Translations under genes and position numbers: made by a program
Notes under the pieces: model-generated
Databases searched by the model: none
What the model was told of the DNA's origin: nothing
What the model saw: the letters and a program-made list of their open reading frames with translations, nothing else
In this document: piece after piece, positions 1 through 7,484 of the stretch
Layout of the letters: each line of letters opens with the position of its first letter
How positions within the stretch are numbered: the first letter of the stretch is position 1
Source of the DNA: Dichloromethanomonas sp964477085
GTDB taxonomy: Bacteria > Bacillota > Desulfitobacteriia > Desulfitobacteriales > Syntrophobotulaceae
Reading direction: 5' to 3'
Length of the DNA: 10,113 bases
NCBI GenBank assembly: GCA_964477085.1
Contig: CAYZDF010000084.1
Coordinates: forward strand, 1 to 10,113

Positions 1-53
1 TTAAGTTCTATCAGTGTCTAAATAAATCAAACTATAAGGGTTACCTGATGGTA

Positions 54-1736
54 TTAAGGAGGCGGGCCTGGGCCCAATGAAATGATCATTTTAGCTTCCG
101 TACCTTTCCGGACAGGTTTTCCTGGACCAGGAATCGTCGTTATGACGGCATCTGGAGGGTATAAGAGAGACCCTTCTGTATCTGCATTTACGATAAGCTG
201 ATAGGCCTCTAGGAATACCTTGGCTTCTTGGGAGGGCATACCCGTAACATCAGGCATTACTGCGGGGGTTGGTTCGATGCCTTTACTAACAAATAATTTA
301 AACTTCCCATTCTTGGGCCACTTTGATCTTGGTGCAGGATCCTGACCAATAACCTTACCCTCGGCCGTTGTGGGATGAAGCATCTCTTTGAAGGTTATTT
401 CACCTTCAAAACCTGCGGCCCGAATGATATTAATGGCATTCTCGACCATCGGATTATCGGTGGTGACATCCGGTGTTTCGATAATCTCCATCCCATTACT
501 TACAGTGACTTCAACAGTCCTTCCTGCTTTAACCATACTATTGGGTTCAAAACTCTGAGAAATAATCTTATCAGCTTCGACCTCATCACTATATTCAAAT
601 TGGACATTCTGTCCTAAGACAAGCCCTTCGTTTTTTAATCTCAGACCTGCTTGTTCCAAAGTCATTCCTTTTAGATCAGGAACATTAACATCGGGAACAT
701 ACATAAACCTCCAGACTGCAAATGCAATACCTGACAAAGCTAAAATAGTAATAAGTGCAAACATGACAGGAAGCGGGATCTTTCTTTTCTTCCCGCCTTT
801 ATGCAAAGTGTCTTCCATATCAGCATTCTTATTAACTGCTGACAGCTTATCTCTCAAGCCTTTATGAATCCGAGTTGAATCAGGGCCTTCTTCGGCTATC
901 TTTTTATGCCAGACAATGGTCTGTCCAGATAGTACTTTGTCCAAATCCTCCAGAAATTCGCCCGCAGTCTTGTAGCGCTCCACAACAGACTTGGCCAAGG
1001 CCTTCATAATCACAGTATCCAGCTCTGCTGAAACACCCGACACAATCTTACAGGGCGACTCTGCTTCTTCCTGGATATGCTTAAGGGCAATTGTAATAGG
1101 AGTATCGCCGTCATAGGGCACCTTGCCCGTGATCATTTCATATAGAATGATACCCAGTGAATATATATCAGATTGTTCACTGGTTTGGGCACCCTTGGCT
1201 TGTTCAGGTGATAAATAATGGACAGAACCCACAATATCTCCTGTATGGGTTAAGGTGGCGGAAGATGCTGCTCTGGCGATCCCAAAATCGGTTACCTTAG
1301 CACGACCATCTGTTGTAATCAGGATATTCTGTGGTTTTATATCCCGATGGATGATATGGTTAGCATGAGCGTGAGCTAGCGCTTCCCCAATTTGATAAGT
1401 AATATATATCGCTTTCTCCGGAGCAAGCGGAGCCTGATTACGAATAATATCTTTAAGGGTATTGCCTTTAACATATTCCATGACAATATAATCTTCATTC
1501 CCATCTTTACCAACATCGTAGATGGATACGATGTTCTGATGAGAAAGACTAGCAGCAGATTGGGCTTCTCTTCGAAAACGACGTATAAAGCCCTCATCTG
1601 AAGCAAATTGTTCCCGTAGAACTTTGATGGCAACGGTACGGTTGAGCAAGGTATCTTTAGCTTTGTAGACAATAGCCATCCCACCTGCACCAATTTTTTC
1701 TTCAATTTCATACCGACCACCATACATTCTGCTCAC
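54..1736 (-). CDS. prkC: PASTA-domain transmembrane Ser/Thr protein kinase (PrkC/PknB family)
   Basis: Eukaryotic-type Ser/Thr kinase, 560 aa, predicted to sense cell-wall fragments outside the cell and phosphorylate cytoplasmic targets. The kinase domain spans about residues 8-270: glycine loop GAGGM (16-20), ATP-binding Lys38 in VAIK, Glu57, catalytic HRDIKPQN (130-137), DFG (150-152), and an activation loop with several Thr/Ser (SSATLTHTGD, 158-167) before SPEQA. A basic juxtamembrane stretch (GGKKRK) precedes one membrane helix at about 321-342. Three extracellular PASTA repeats follow, at about 347-414, 418-486 and 492-556, the same number as in B. subtilis PrkC, and the protein ends in a proline-rich GPGPPP tail. 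The start is GTG; its G is also the last base of the pbpA TAG, and an AAGGTGA Shine-Dalgarno lies 6 nt upstream. A Met codon three codons downstream is a less likely start. The gene ends the co-directional cluster in this window, next to its phosphatase and possible FHA substrates. Confidence 0.97.
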   Translation of the reverse strand: MSRMYGGRYEIEEKIGAGGMAIVYKAKDTLLNRTVAIKVLREQFASDEGFIRRFRREAQSAASLSHQNIVSIYDVGKDGNEDYIVMEYVKGNTLKDIIRNQAPLAPEKAIYITYQIGEALAHAHANHIIHRDIKPQNILITTDGRAKVTDFGIARAASSATLTHTGDIVGSVHYLSPEQAKGAQTSEQSDIYSLGIILYEMITGKVPYDGDTPITIALKHIQEEAESPCKIVSGVSAELDTVIMKALAKSVVERYKTAGEFLEDLDKVLSGQTIVWHKKIAEEGPDSTRIHKGLRDKLSAVNKNADMEDTLHKGGKKRKIPLPVMFALITILALSGIAFAVWRFMYVPDVNVPDLKGMTLEQAGLRLKNEGLVLGQNVQFEYSDEVEADKIISQSFEPNSMVKAGRTVEVTVSNGMEIIETPDVTTDNPMVENAINIIRAAGFEGEITFKEMLHPTTAEGKVIGQDPAPRSKWPKNGKFKLFVSKGIEPTPAVMPDVTGMPSQEAKVFLEAYQLIVNADTEGSLLYPPDAVITTIPGPGKPVRKGTEAKMIISLGPGPPP

Positions 1737-3151
1737 TATCTTTCACCTTCTTCCCTTTTTAACGCTTCTTCGATGACTGCTTTGGCAATCGGTGCCGCTG
1801 CTCCTCCGCCGGTACCTCCATGTTCAACTAAGACGGCGACGGCAATCTCAGGCTTTTCAGCAGGAGCAAACGCTATATACCAGGCATGTGTTTTCTGATT
1901 TCCTCCCGGTTCAGCCGAACCGGTTTTGGCCGCAATCTGAACCCCAGGCAGTGCACCTGGTGAAGCAGTTCCTTCGTTGACGGCCATAATCATGCCACTT
2001 TTGACTTTCTCCGCCTCAAGCTCACTGAGTGGTGTGAGCCAGACTTCGGGCTTACTCTCATATATTATATTTTGCTTAGAATCCATGACTCTGTCAATGA
2101 GGTGAGGTACCATAATTTTTCCATTATTAGCAACAGCCGCAGTGATCAGTGCCACGTGAAAGGGACTTACCATCACTTGTCCTTGCCCGAAAGTACTGGC
2201 TGCAAATAGATTTAAACTCATACTTTCAGGTACTGCTTTGTCTCTGGTGATGGAACTGACGGGAACATGTAAGTCGAAGGGGATCTCCTTACCGAATCCA
2301 AATGAAGATACGGCATTGATGAAACTTGCTTGCCCTGCTTTTATCCCGTGTTCGGCAAAATATGTATTGCAAGAGTAGGCTAAAGCCAGATCATAATTGA
2401 CCCACCCATGAGCTTTCTCATTTTGTTCAACAATACTTTGTCCGTTAATAATTGTTGAACCCTTACAGATATACAAATCAGTAGTATCTAATCCAGCATG
2501 GAAAAGGGCAGCAGAAGTCACCACTTTCATAATGGAACCGGGAGGGAATTGAGAAAATGCATGATTAAGGAGAGGACTTCCTGCCTGATTCATGATTTCT
2601 TCCCAATCTTCCTCTATCTTATTACCGTCAAAACTTGGTTGACTGACAAGTGCGAGGACATCTCCATTACGGGGATCAAGTGCTACCAAGGCACCTATTT
2701 TCCCTTCAAGAGCTTTATAGCCTACCTCTTGTAGTCTGGAATCCAGTGTCAGGATCAGATCATGGCCTGGTCGTTCCAGATCAAAGAGGTTCTGAATCTT
2801 TCTTAAGACTGAGCGATCGTTGAGTCCTAAAAGCATATCTGCTTTGGAGGCTTCTAACCCTGCTGATCCATATTGGACGGTGGCATATCCCAGCAAGGGC
2901 TGAAACATCTCACCCTGAGGGTATTCACGCACCTTCCCGCTAGCGGTCTGCTTAGTCTCAGCCAGGACAATCCCATTTCGATCATAGATTCCGCCGCGGT
3001 TGATCCTTTTCTCTAGGAAGATCGCCCGTCGGTTGGCAGGATGATCCAGCATGGTATCGGCATTGACAACCTGCCAGTAAACAAGACCCAAGGAGAGGAA
3101 AACAAAACTAAAGACAATAATCATCGCCATCTTTTTTATTCCGCTCATCAT
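1736..3151 (-). CDS. pbpA: Class B penicillin-binding protein, peptidoglycan transpeptidase (PbpA type)
   Basis: Monofunctional D,D-transpeptidase, 471 aa, that crosslinks peptidoglycan on the outer face of the membrane. An N-terminal membrane anchor (about 8-28) is followed by a pedestal region beginning NRGGIYDRNG (51-60), typical of class B PBPs. The transpeptidase domain (about 150-460) has all three active-site motifs: SIMK with nucleophile Ser206 and Lys209, SCN at 260-262, and KTG at 409-411. At under 500 aa it is compact and lacks PASTA repeats, resembling mycobacterial PbpA more than the larger division PBPs or SpoVD. The start ATG overlaps the upstream SEDS stop codon by 4 nt (ATGA), and the stop shares one base with the kinase start. 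Class B PBPs work as pairs with SEDS polymerases, so the product of the preceding gene is its probable partner. Whether it serves elongation, division or sporulation cannot be decided from sequence. Confidence 0.95.
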   Translation of the reverse strand: MMSGIKKMAMIIVFSFVFLSLGLVYWQVVNADTMLDHPANRRAIFLEKRINRGGIYDRNGIVLAETKQTASGKVREYPQGEMFQPLLGYATVQYGSAGLEASKADMLLGLNDRSVLRKIQNLFDLERPGHDLILTLDSRLQEVGYKALEGKIGALVALDPRNGDVLALVSQPSFDGNKIEEDWEEIMNQAGSPLLNHAFSQFPPGSIMKVVTSAALFHAGLDTTDLYICKGSTIINGQSIVEQNEKAHGWVNYDLALAYSCNTYFAEHGIKAGQASFINAVSSFGFGKEIPFDLHVPVSSITRDKAVPESMSLNLFAASTFGQGQVMVSPFHVALITAAVANNGKIMVPHLIDRVMDSKQNIIYESKPEVWLTPLSELEAEKVKSGMIMAVNEGTASPGALPGVQIAAKTGSAEPGGNQKTHAWYIAFAPAEKPEIAVAVLVEHGGTGGGAAAPIAKAVIEEALKREEGER

Positions 3152-4443
3152 AAAGCACCGACTCGCTTTCCGATTTGGACTTCACTCAGGGAGAAAGATG
3201 AAGTATGCGAAATATTTGCCAGTAAGCCTAAGAGGAGGAAGTGCGCCAGCATCGAACTCCCCCCATAACTCATCCAGGGAAGCGGCAGTCCAGTCAACGG
3301 CAGCATTTTAGTTACTCCAGCAAGAATGATCAAGGCTTCCACTCCTATCAGTATCCCAATACCCGCAGCTAAAATCTGACCGAACCGGTCTAACGCTTTG
3401 ACACTAATAGCAAAGGCTCGCATGACGATAACGATAAAGAGACAGATGACGGCCATCGCTCCAACAAAACCAATCTCTTCAGCAATAACCGAGAAAATAA
3501 AGTCTGTATCAGCATGAGGAATCTGGTAAGCACCGATACCATTACCCAGCCCTGTTCCCAATAGTCTTCCTCCACTGATAGCAAAGATGGATTGGGCAAT
3601 CTGAAATCCTCCTCCATTGGAATCCACCCATGGATTTAACCACGTCGCTACCCTTACCCTAACGTGACCAAAGAGAAAATAACCCGCTGTCCCAGTCAGC
3701 AGTATAACGGGAAGGGAAATGAGAATATACAGTAACCTCTCTGTTACCATATACATGATAAATACCATCAGAAGAAAAAATACCAGAGCCGTCCCAAGGC
3801 TTTTCTGTGCTCCCAACAGACCTAAAACGAAAACGCCAATGAAAGCAAAGGGTCCTAATGTCCGCTTGTCAGGTATGGAAAAGCGGCCGGCCTGAACGGT
3901 ACCGATACGCAGCAGTTCCTTATTGTTATCCAGATAGGAAGCCATGAACAATAATAATGTTACTTTCACAAGTTCTTCAGTCTGAAAACCGTATTGACCA
4001 AAGCGGATCCAACTGGTGGAGCCGTTGATGGTAGCACCAAAAATCAGCGTGATGAAGAGCAGGATCAAGGCTGTCAATCCCCAGATATATTGATAATCGC
4101 CTAACTTCCGATAGTCTTTTAAACCGAAAAGTACAAAGTAATAGACAATGAGCCCGATATTGGCCCAAACGAATTGGTCTTCAGCCAAAGTCGGCTTGAT
4201 TCTGACAAGAAAGACCAACCCTATAGCAAGGATGGTCTGAACAACAGGCAGAAGATTACTGTCTCCGTCATAACCAAAAAAGAATTCGATCAAAGCTCCT
4301 GCTACCACTAAGATTGAAAACATAGCAGCTTGCCATAAAAACTGGTTATTAACCATGTTCTCCATTTTTAGTACACCTAATCCCGTCCATAGAATGGCCA
4401 GGGTCAGGATGCGCAGGGAGAAACTATAAAGCATCGTCCTCAT
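3148..4443 (-). CDS. rodA: SEDS-family peptidoglycan glycosyltransferase (RodA/FtsW/SpoVE)
   Basis: Polytopic membrane protein, 431 aa from this start, with about ten hydrophobic helices. SEDS proteins polymerise lipid II into glycan strands. Diagnostic stretches are NGSTSWIRFG early, LNPWVDSNGGGFQIAQS in the large extracellular loop (the Asp is a candidate for the conserved catalytic residue), GTGLGNG, PHADTDFIFSVIAEEIGFVGA, and the C-terminal PLPWMSYGGSSMLAHFLLLGLLANIS. The frame is open to an ATG at 4461, but that start has no visible ribosome binding site and would overlap the phosphatase by 22 nt. I chose the ATG at 4443 because it forms a classic 4-nt ATGA overlap with the phosphatase stop; an ATG at 4434 is also possible. 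Family members are named RodA, FtsW or SpoVE, and the exact paralogue is uncertain. The placement before pbpA points to a SEDS/bPBP pair. Confidence 0.93.
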   Translation of the reverse strand: MRTMLYSFSLRILTLAILWTGLGVLKMENMVNNQFLWQAAMFSILVVAGALIEFFFGYDGDSNLLPVVQTILAIGLVFLVRIKPTLAEDQFVWANIGLIVYYFVLFGLKDYRKLGDYQYIWGLTALILLFITLIFGATINGSTSWIRFGQYGFQTEELVKVTLLLFMASYLDNNKELLRIGTVQAGRFSIPDKRTLGPFAFIGVFVLGLLGAQKSLGTALVFFLLMVFIMYMVTERLLYILISLPVILLTGTAGYFLFGHVRVRVATWLNPWVDSNGGGFQIAQSIFAISGGRLLGTGLGNGIGAYQIPHADTDFIFSVIAEEIGFVGAMAVICLFIVIVMRAFAISVKALDRFGQILAAGIGILIGVEALIILAGVTKMLPLTGLPLPWMSYGGSSMLAHFLLLGLLANISHTSSFSLSEVQIGKRVGAL

Positions 4444-5162
4444 CGCTCCAATATACAGCATACTGCTGTAAAATTATCAGGAGCCCCTCGCTCCAGAACA
4501 GTATTTTTTAGTCTTTCTAAATGTTCATCCCAAGTTCCGGATTGAGAAAACTCAGTGGAAATCTCTTCATCCTCGATTATATTGGAAAAACCATCCGTAC
4601 ATAAGAGAAAAACATCTCCCGCTTGAACTTCAAGTTGAAAACAGTCGATCGTTGTCGATCTGTCAACACCTAATGCCCTCGAAAGTACATTTTTATGCGG
4701 ATGATTCTTAGCTTTTTCTGGAGTAAGCTGCCCTAATCGAACAAGTTCATTGACCATGGAATGGTCTTCAGACAGAAGGGACAAGGCTGAATCTCGCCAT
4801 AAATAAATCCGGCTGTCTCCAACATGACCAATCACCGCTTTGTTTTCTCTAATGACTAAAGCAGTTAAGGTCGTTCCCATTCCTTCAGTCTCTTCCGTGC
4901 GCAAAGAAGCTTCAAATACTTCCCGATTGGCTTCAGCGATGGCATCATTCATCCATTTTTGAATATCATTGACATCAATAAAGGTAAGTAGTGTTGCCTT
5001 TTTCTTCAGTTCTTCGATGGCTAAGCTTGAAGCGATTTCCCCGGCATTGTGACCACCCATACCATCAGCCACGGCATAAAGATTAAACTCTGACAGGATA
5101 GCAAAAGAATCTTCATTGTTCTTTCTTACACAACCGGTTTCATAAATATTAACTGTTTTCAT
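4440..5162 (-). CDS. prpC: PP2C-family Ser/Thr protein phosphatase (PrpC/Stp/PstP)
   Basis: Cytoplasmic metal-dependent phosphatase, 240 aa, the usual length for stand-alone bacterial PP2C enzymes. The PPM motifs occur in order: RKNNEDSF (13-20), the metal-binding ADGMGGHNAGE (32-42, Asp33), GTT (96-98), GHVGDSR (112-118), EDHS (132-135), SRALG (161-165), CTDG with metal ligand Asp190, and APDNFT (227-232, Asp229). It is expected to reverse phosphorylation by the PASTA kinase encoded three genes later. Unlike mycobacterial PstP it has no transmembrane or extracellular part. The start ATG lies inside the end of the upstream FHA gene (14-nt overlap), with a GAGG Shine-Dalgarno 7 nt upstream. 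Its stop overlaps the preferred SEDS start by 4 nt. All catalytic residues appear intact. Confidence 0.96.
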   Translation of the reverse strand: MKTVNIYETGCVRKNNEDSFAILSEFNLYAVADGMGGHNAGEIASSLAIEELKKKATLLTFIDVNDIQKWMNDAIAEANREVFEASLRTEETEGMGTTLTALVIRENKAVIGHVGDSRIYLWRDSALSLLSEDHSMVNELVRLGQLTPEKAKNHPHKNVLSRALGVDRSTTIDCFQLEVQAGDVFLLCTDGFSNIIEDEEISTEFSQSGTWDEHLERLKNTVLERGAPDNFTAVCCILER

Positions 5163-5592
5163 TTCTCCACCTCGAATAAAGAAAAGTAATACTACCTATT
5201 TTTACAAAATCTCCGGCCACCAACTGTACTTGTGAGTTTATTCTCTCGCCATTGACCCAAGTTCCATTGGTACTGCCAACGTCTTCAAGCAGGGTCACTC
5301 CACGGCTATGTTTGAATTCTGCATGATCTAAGGAGCAGTAATGGTCAGGAACAACAATATCATTGTGTTTTCCCCTGCCAATCGCCAGTCCGCGTGAATC
5401 GATCTTGATCTTACGCCCTTTAGGCAGCATATCTGAACCATTAAGGACTTCAAGACAGCCCAGATCAGATTCTGCTTTGGTGAGTACCCCTTTCACTCTC
5501 AGATCGGCAAGCATGACTGTCAATATGCGTAATAAGAAAAGATAGATAAAGGCTACAAATATAATTCTACCAAAAACACTAACAATTTGCAT
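5149..5592 (-). CDS. fhaB: Membrane-anchored FHA-domain protein (FhaB type)
   Basis: Small protein, 147 aa, with one N-terminal membrane helix (about 7-29, rich in Phe, Ile and Leu), a short linker, and a C-terminal FHA domain (about 63-140). FHA domains bind phosphothreonine peptides. Visible hallmarks are GRGKHNDI (72-79), a Ser and His in CSLDHAEF (86-93), and DVGSTNGTWVNG (104-115) with its conserved Asn. The usual S-R-R/K-H is S-L-D-H here, so one commonly basic position is lost. The topology and its place between another FHA gene and the phosphatase match actinobacterial FhaB/FipA, which links kinase signalling to cell-wall assembly; transferring that function here is inference. A GGTGG Shine-Dalgarno lies 7 nt before the ATG, and 15 nt separate it from the upstream FHA gene. 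Confidence 0.9.
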   Translation of the reverse strand: MQIVSVFGRIIFVAFIYLFLLRILTVMLADLRVKGVLTKAESDLGCLEVLNGSDMLPKGRKIKIDSRGLAIGRGKHNDIVVPDHYCSLDHAEFKHSRGVTLLEDVGSTNGTWVNGERINSQVQLVAGDFVKIGSITFLYSRWRNENS

Positions 5593-5607
5593 TCACTAAC
5601 CACCGCT

Positions 5608-6393
5608 CTACTTCTCAACATTAAATTTAAATTGGGTTTGCCCCGCCTTAATCTTATCTCCCGGGTGGACCATATATCGATCAACACGAAGTTTATTGAC
5701 AAATGTTCCATTTGTACTCCCAAGGTCTTGAACAAACCACCTTCTGTCTTCACAAAAAATCCTAAGGTGTTTACGAGAAATCTCCGCATCCCTGACTTCG
5801 AAGTCACAATCTTCATGCCGACCAATCACAGCCTCATTTTGATCGATATAGAATATTTTTCCTTCGTCATTGCCTTTAATAACTTCGAGAAAAGAGCGTA
5901 TTCTCCTGCCGTTATCAGCAGTCAATGAACGCGTTAATCTTACACTGTCCACCAAGACAGTCGTTTTTTCCAGTTCCTCATCCTCTTTGGACCCTTTTTC
6001 CTCTTCAATCTCCCAATTAGTGACAACAGAATCGTTAAATTCAATGCGTATATTGGCACAGCCCAAAGCAATATCTTCTGCCACCTTGATTTCCACAATG
6101 GGGAGGGTAAGAAAGGTATAGCCCTGTTTACTCCCTTCATCATAAAGGTGCCTGGCCAACTCAATCAGGAACGTTTCACCAAAACTTTCCAGAATAGCAT
6201 AATCAGCAGGGTTCAGATAAACACGGAAAACATTAGGAACATACACATTGGAGATACTTACCTGTTTATTTTTAAGCATCGCCCGAAGCAGTTCCTTAGC
6301 AACTTGTACAGGCTGGATCGATCCAGTAGATTTTCGAAAAAAAAACGTAATAATAAATTCTGCAACCAATTCAACCTTGGTTAACAGATTCAT
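5608..6393 (-). CDS. fhaA: DUF3662 and FHA-domain protein (FhaA type)
   Basis: Cytoplasmic protein, 261 aa. The N-terminal half (about 1-122) matches the DUF3662/FhaA N-terminal domain: IQPVQVAKELLRAM, then PNVFRVYLNPADY, then GYTFLTLPIVEI. An acidic, probably flexible linker follows (about 128-150), including the stretch ELEKTTVLVDS. The C-terminal FHA domain (about 166-258) has intact phosphothreonine-binding motifs: IGRHEDCDF with Arg192, ISRKH (205-209) and DLGSTNGTFVN (223-233). In Mycobacterium, FhaA is a kinase substrate and adaptor of the wall-synthesis machinery. A similar role here rests on domain order and operon position. The start overlaps the rlmN stop by 4 nt (ATGA); AAGGAG sits only 1 nt before the ATG, so translation probably depends on coupling. 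Nine consecutive T on the coding strand encode part of ITFFFRK near residue 17. Confidence 0.92.
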   Translation of the reverse strand: MNLLTKVELVAEFIITFFFRKSTGSIQPVQVAKELLRAMLKNKQVSISNVYVPNVFRVYLNPADYAILESFGETFLIELARHLYDEGSKQGYTFLTLPIVEIKVAEDIALGCANIRIEFNDSVVTNWEIEEEKGSKEDEELEKTTVLVDSVRLTRSLTADNGRRIRSFLEVIKGNDEGKIFYIDQNEAVIGRHEDCDFEVRDAEISRKHLRIFCEDRRWFVQDLGSTNGTFVNKLRVDRYMVHPGDKIKAGQTQFKFNVEK

Positions 6394-7454
6394 ACTCCTT
6401 CACACTCCATACGCTGTCTGAGTTGGCCGCAAGCAGCATCAATGTCCACACCCTTCTCTTCTCTGACAGAAACAGGAATTTTAGCTGTCTCCAGCAATTT
6501 TTTAAACATCGATATCTTCTCTCGGGATGGTCTTTTGACCCTGCTTCCTACAACTGGGTTGACCGGAATAAGGTTGACATGAGCCATTAGGCCTTTTAAT
6601 AGCTGAATAAGCTCTTGTGCTTCTTCCTTATTGGCGTTTTGATCACTTAAAGCTACCTCGAACGAGATTCTCCTGTTGGTCTCCTCCGAATAATTTCGAC
6701 AGGCCTGCATCAGTTTAGCCAGAGGATATCTCCGATTCATCGGAACAAGATGATCTCTAACTTCATCCTTAGAGGAATGAAGAGAAATCGCCAGACCAAC
6801 CTGGGAATTTTCTTTGGCTAACTGGTTAATCCTGGGGACAACACCACTGGTGGAAATCGTAATCCTTCGCATACCAATGTTCTGCCCGTTTTCACTATTT
6901 AGAATTTTGATGGATTTCATGACAGACTCGTAATTCAGAAATGGTTCACCCATCCCCATATAAACGAGATTTGTCACTTTAAAATCAGGATCTCCCTGTT
7001 GGATATGTCTCATGACACTTAGAACCTGTCCGGTTATTTCGCCGACAGTCAGGTTTCGTTGGAAACCGGCAAGACCTGTTGCACAGAATGAGCATCCAAC
7101 CGGACATCCTACTTGCGTGGATAAGCATATCGTCTGCCTGTCTCTTGAAAACGTATTCTCGTAATCCATCAGCACGGTTTCAATCGTCAGTCCATCGGCC
7201 AGACGAAATAAAAACTTGCGGGTACCATCCTTTGAGTGTTGCTCTCTAATGATTTCCAGCTGCTCAATGTAGAGAAACCTGTCGAGTTTTTCTCTGTCCT
7301 CTCTACCAATATTTTTTATTTCTTCCCAACTTGCAGCGCCCTTTTGGTGTACCCACTTGTAAATCTGATTAGCCCTGAATTTTTTAATATTATTCTCCAG
7401 GCATACCTCCGCTAATTCTTCTTCAAGACAGGAACGACAATCCAACTTTTCCAT
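6390..7454 (-). CDS. rlmN: Dual-specificity rRNA/tRNA adenine-C2 methyltransferase RlmN
   Basis: Radical SAM enzyme, 354 aa, that methylates C2 of adenosine in 23S rRNA (A2503, E. coli numbering) and in some tRNAs (A37), affecting translational fidelity. The [4Fe-4S] cluster motif CPVGCSFC supplies Cys117, Cys121 and Cys124. Cys110 lies seven residues before the cluster, as Cys118 does in E. coli RlmN. Cys342 in DIDAACGQL is the expected methyl-carrying cysteine. The SAM-site motif MGMGEP (166-171), ISTSG and the N-terminal RNA-contact region (FRANQIYKWVHQKG) are typical. Length is normal. The ATG at 7454 is the only sensible start, since an in-frame TGA lies five codons upstream. Its nearest SD-like sequence, GGGTGA, is about 12 nt away, which is long. 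Unlike in Bacillus, the gene is 303 nt from rsmB, but it overlaps fhaA by 4 nt. Confidence 0.97.
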   Translation of the reverse strand: MEKLDCRSCLEEELAEVCLENNIKKFRANQIYKWVHQKGAASWEEIKNIGREDREKLDRFLYIEQLEIIREQHSKDGTRKFLFRLADGLTIETVLMDYENTFSRDRQTICLSTQVGCPVGCSFCATGLAGFQRNLTVGEITGQVLSVMRHIQQGDPDFKVTNLVYMGMGEPFLNYESVMKSIKILNSENGQNIGMRRITISTSGVVPRINQLAKENSQVGLAISLHSSKDEVRDHLVPMNRRYPLAKLMQACRNYSEETNRRISFEVALSDQNANKEEAQELIQLLKGLMAHVNLIPVNPVVGSRVKRPSREKISMFKKLLETAKIPVSVREEKGVDIDAACGQLRQRMECEGV

Positions 7455-7470
7455 ATTTAGTATTATTCAC
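7423..7470 (-). other. Possible GTG-initiated mini-ORF overlapping the rlmN start
   Basis: Fifteen codons (VNNTKYGKVGLSFLS) start at GTG, 6 nt after a good Shine-Dalgarno (AAGAAGG, 7477-7483). They run out of frame across the rlmN ATG and stop at codon 10 or 11 of rlmN. The ribosome site is better placed for this GTG than for the rlmN ATG. It may be a regulatory overlapping frame or chance; no homology is claimed. Confidence 0.2.
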
Positions 7471-7484
7471 CCAATTCCTTCTTT

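Noticed and set aside
1..53. Possible start of rsgA after the kinase, as in Bacillus
   Set aside because: No start codon with a ribosome site and no RsgA-like N-terminus can be read in these 53 bases. If rsgA follows, it begins outside the window.
1376..1723. A 115-codon minus-strand frame inside prkC
   Set aside because: It is an alternate frame of the kinase N-terminal lobe, whose motifs are continuous in the real frame; there is no sign of a frameshift.
1906..1923. A 7-bp perfect inverted repeat (CCGGTTC, loop AGCC, GAACCGG) followed by TTTT on the plus strand
   Set aside because: It lies on the KTG active-site codons of pbpA, is short, has only four T, and no plus-strand transcript is expected; coding constraint explains it.
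4444..4461. Using the ATG at 4461 as the start of the SEDS gene
   Set aside because: It has no Shine-Dalgarno and would extend 22 nt into the phosphatase gene. The ATG at 4443 gives the 4-nt overlap seen at other junctions, though the longer form cannot be excluded.
5587..5928. A 113-codon plus-strand frame
   Set aside because: It lies antisense to fhaA and the start of fhaB and has no Shine-Dalgarno or protein-like pattern; the opposite strand encodes an intact FHA domain.
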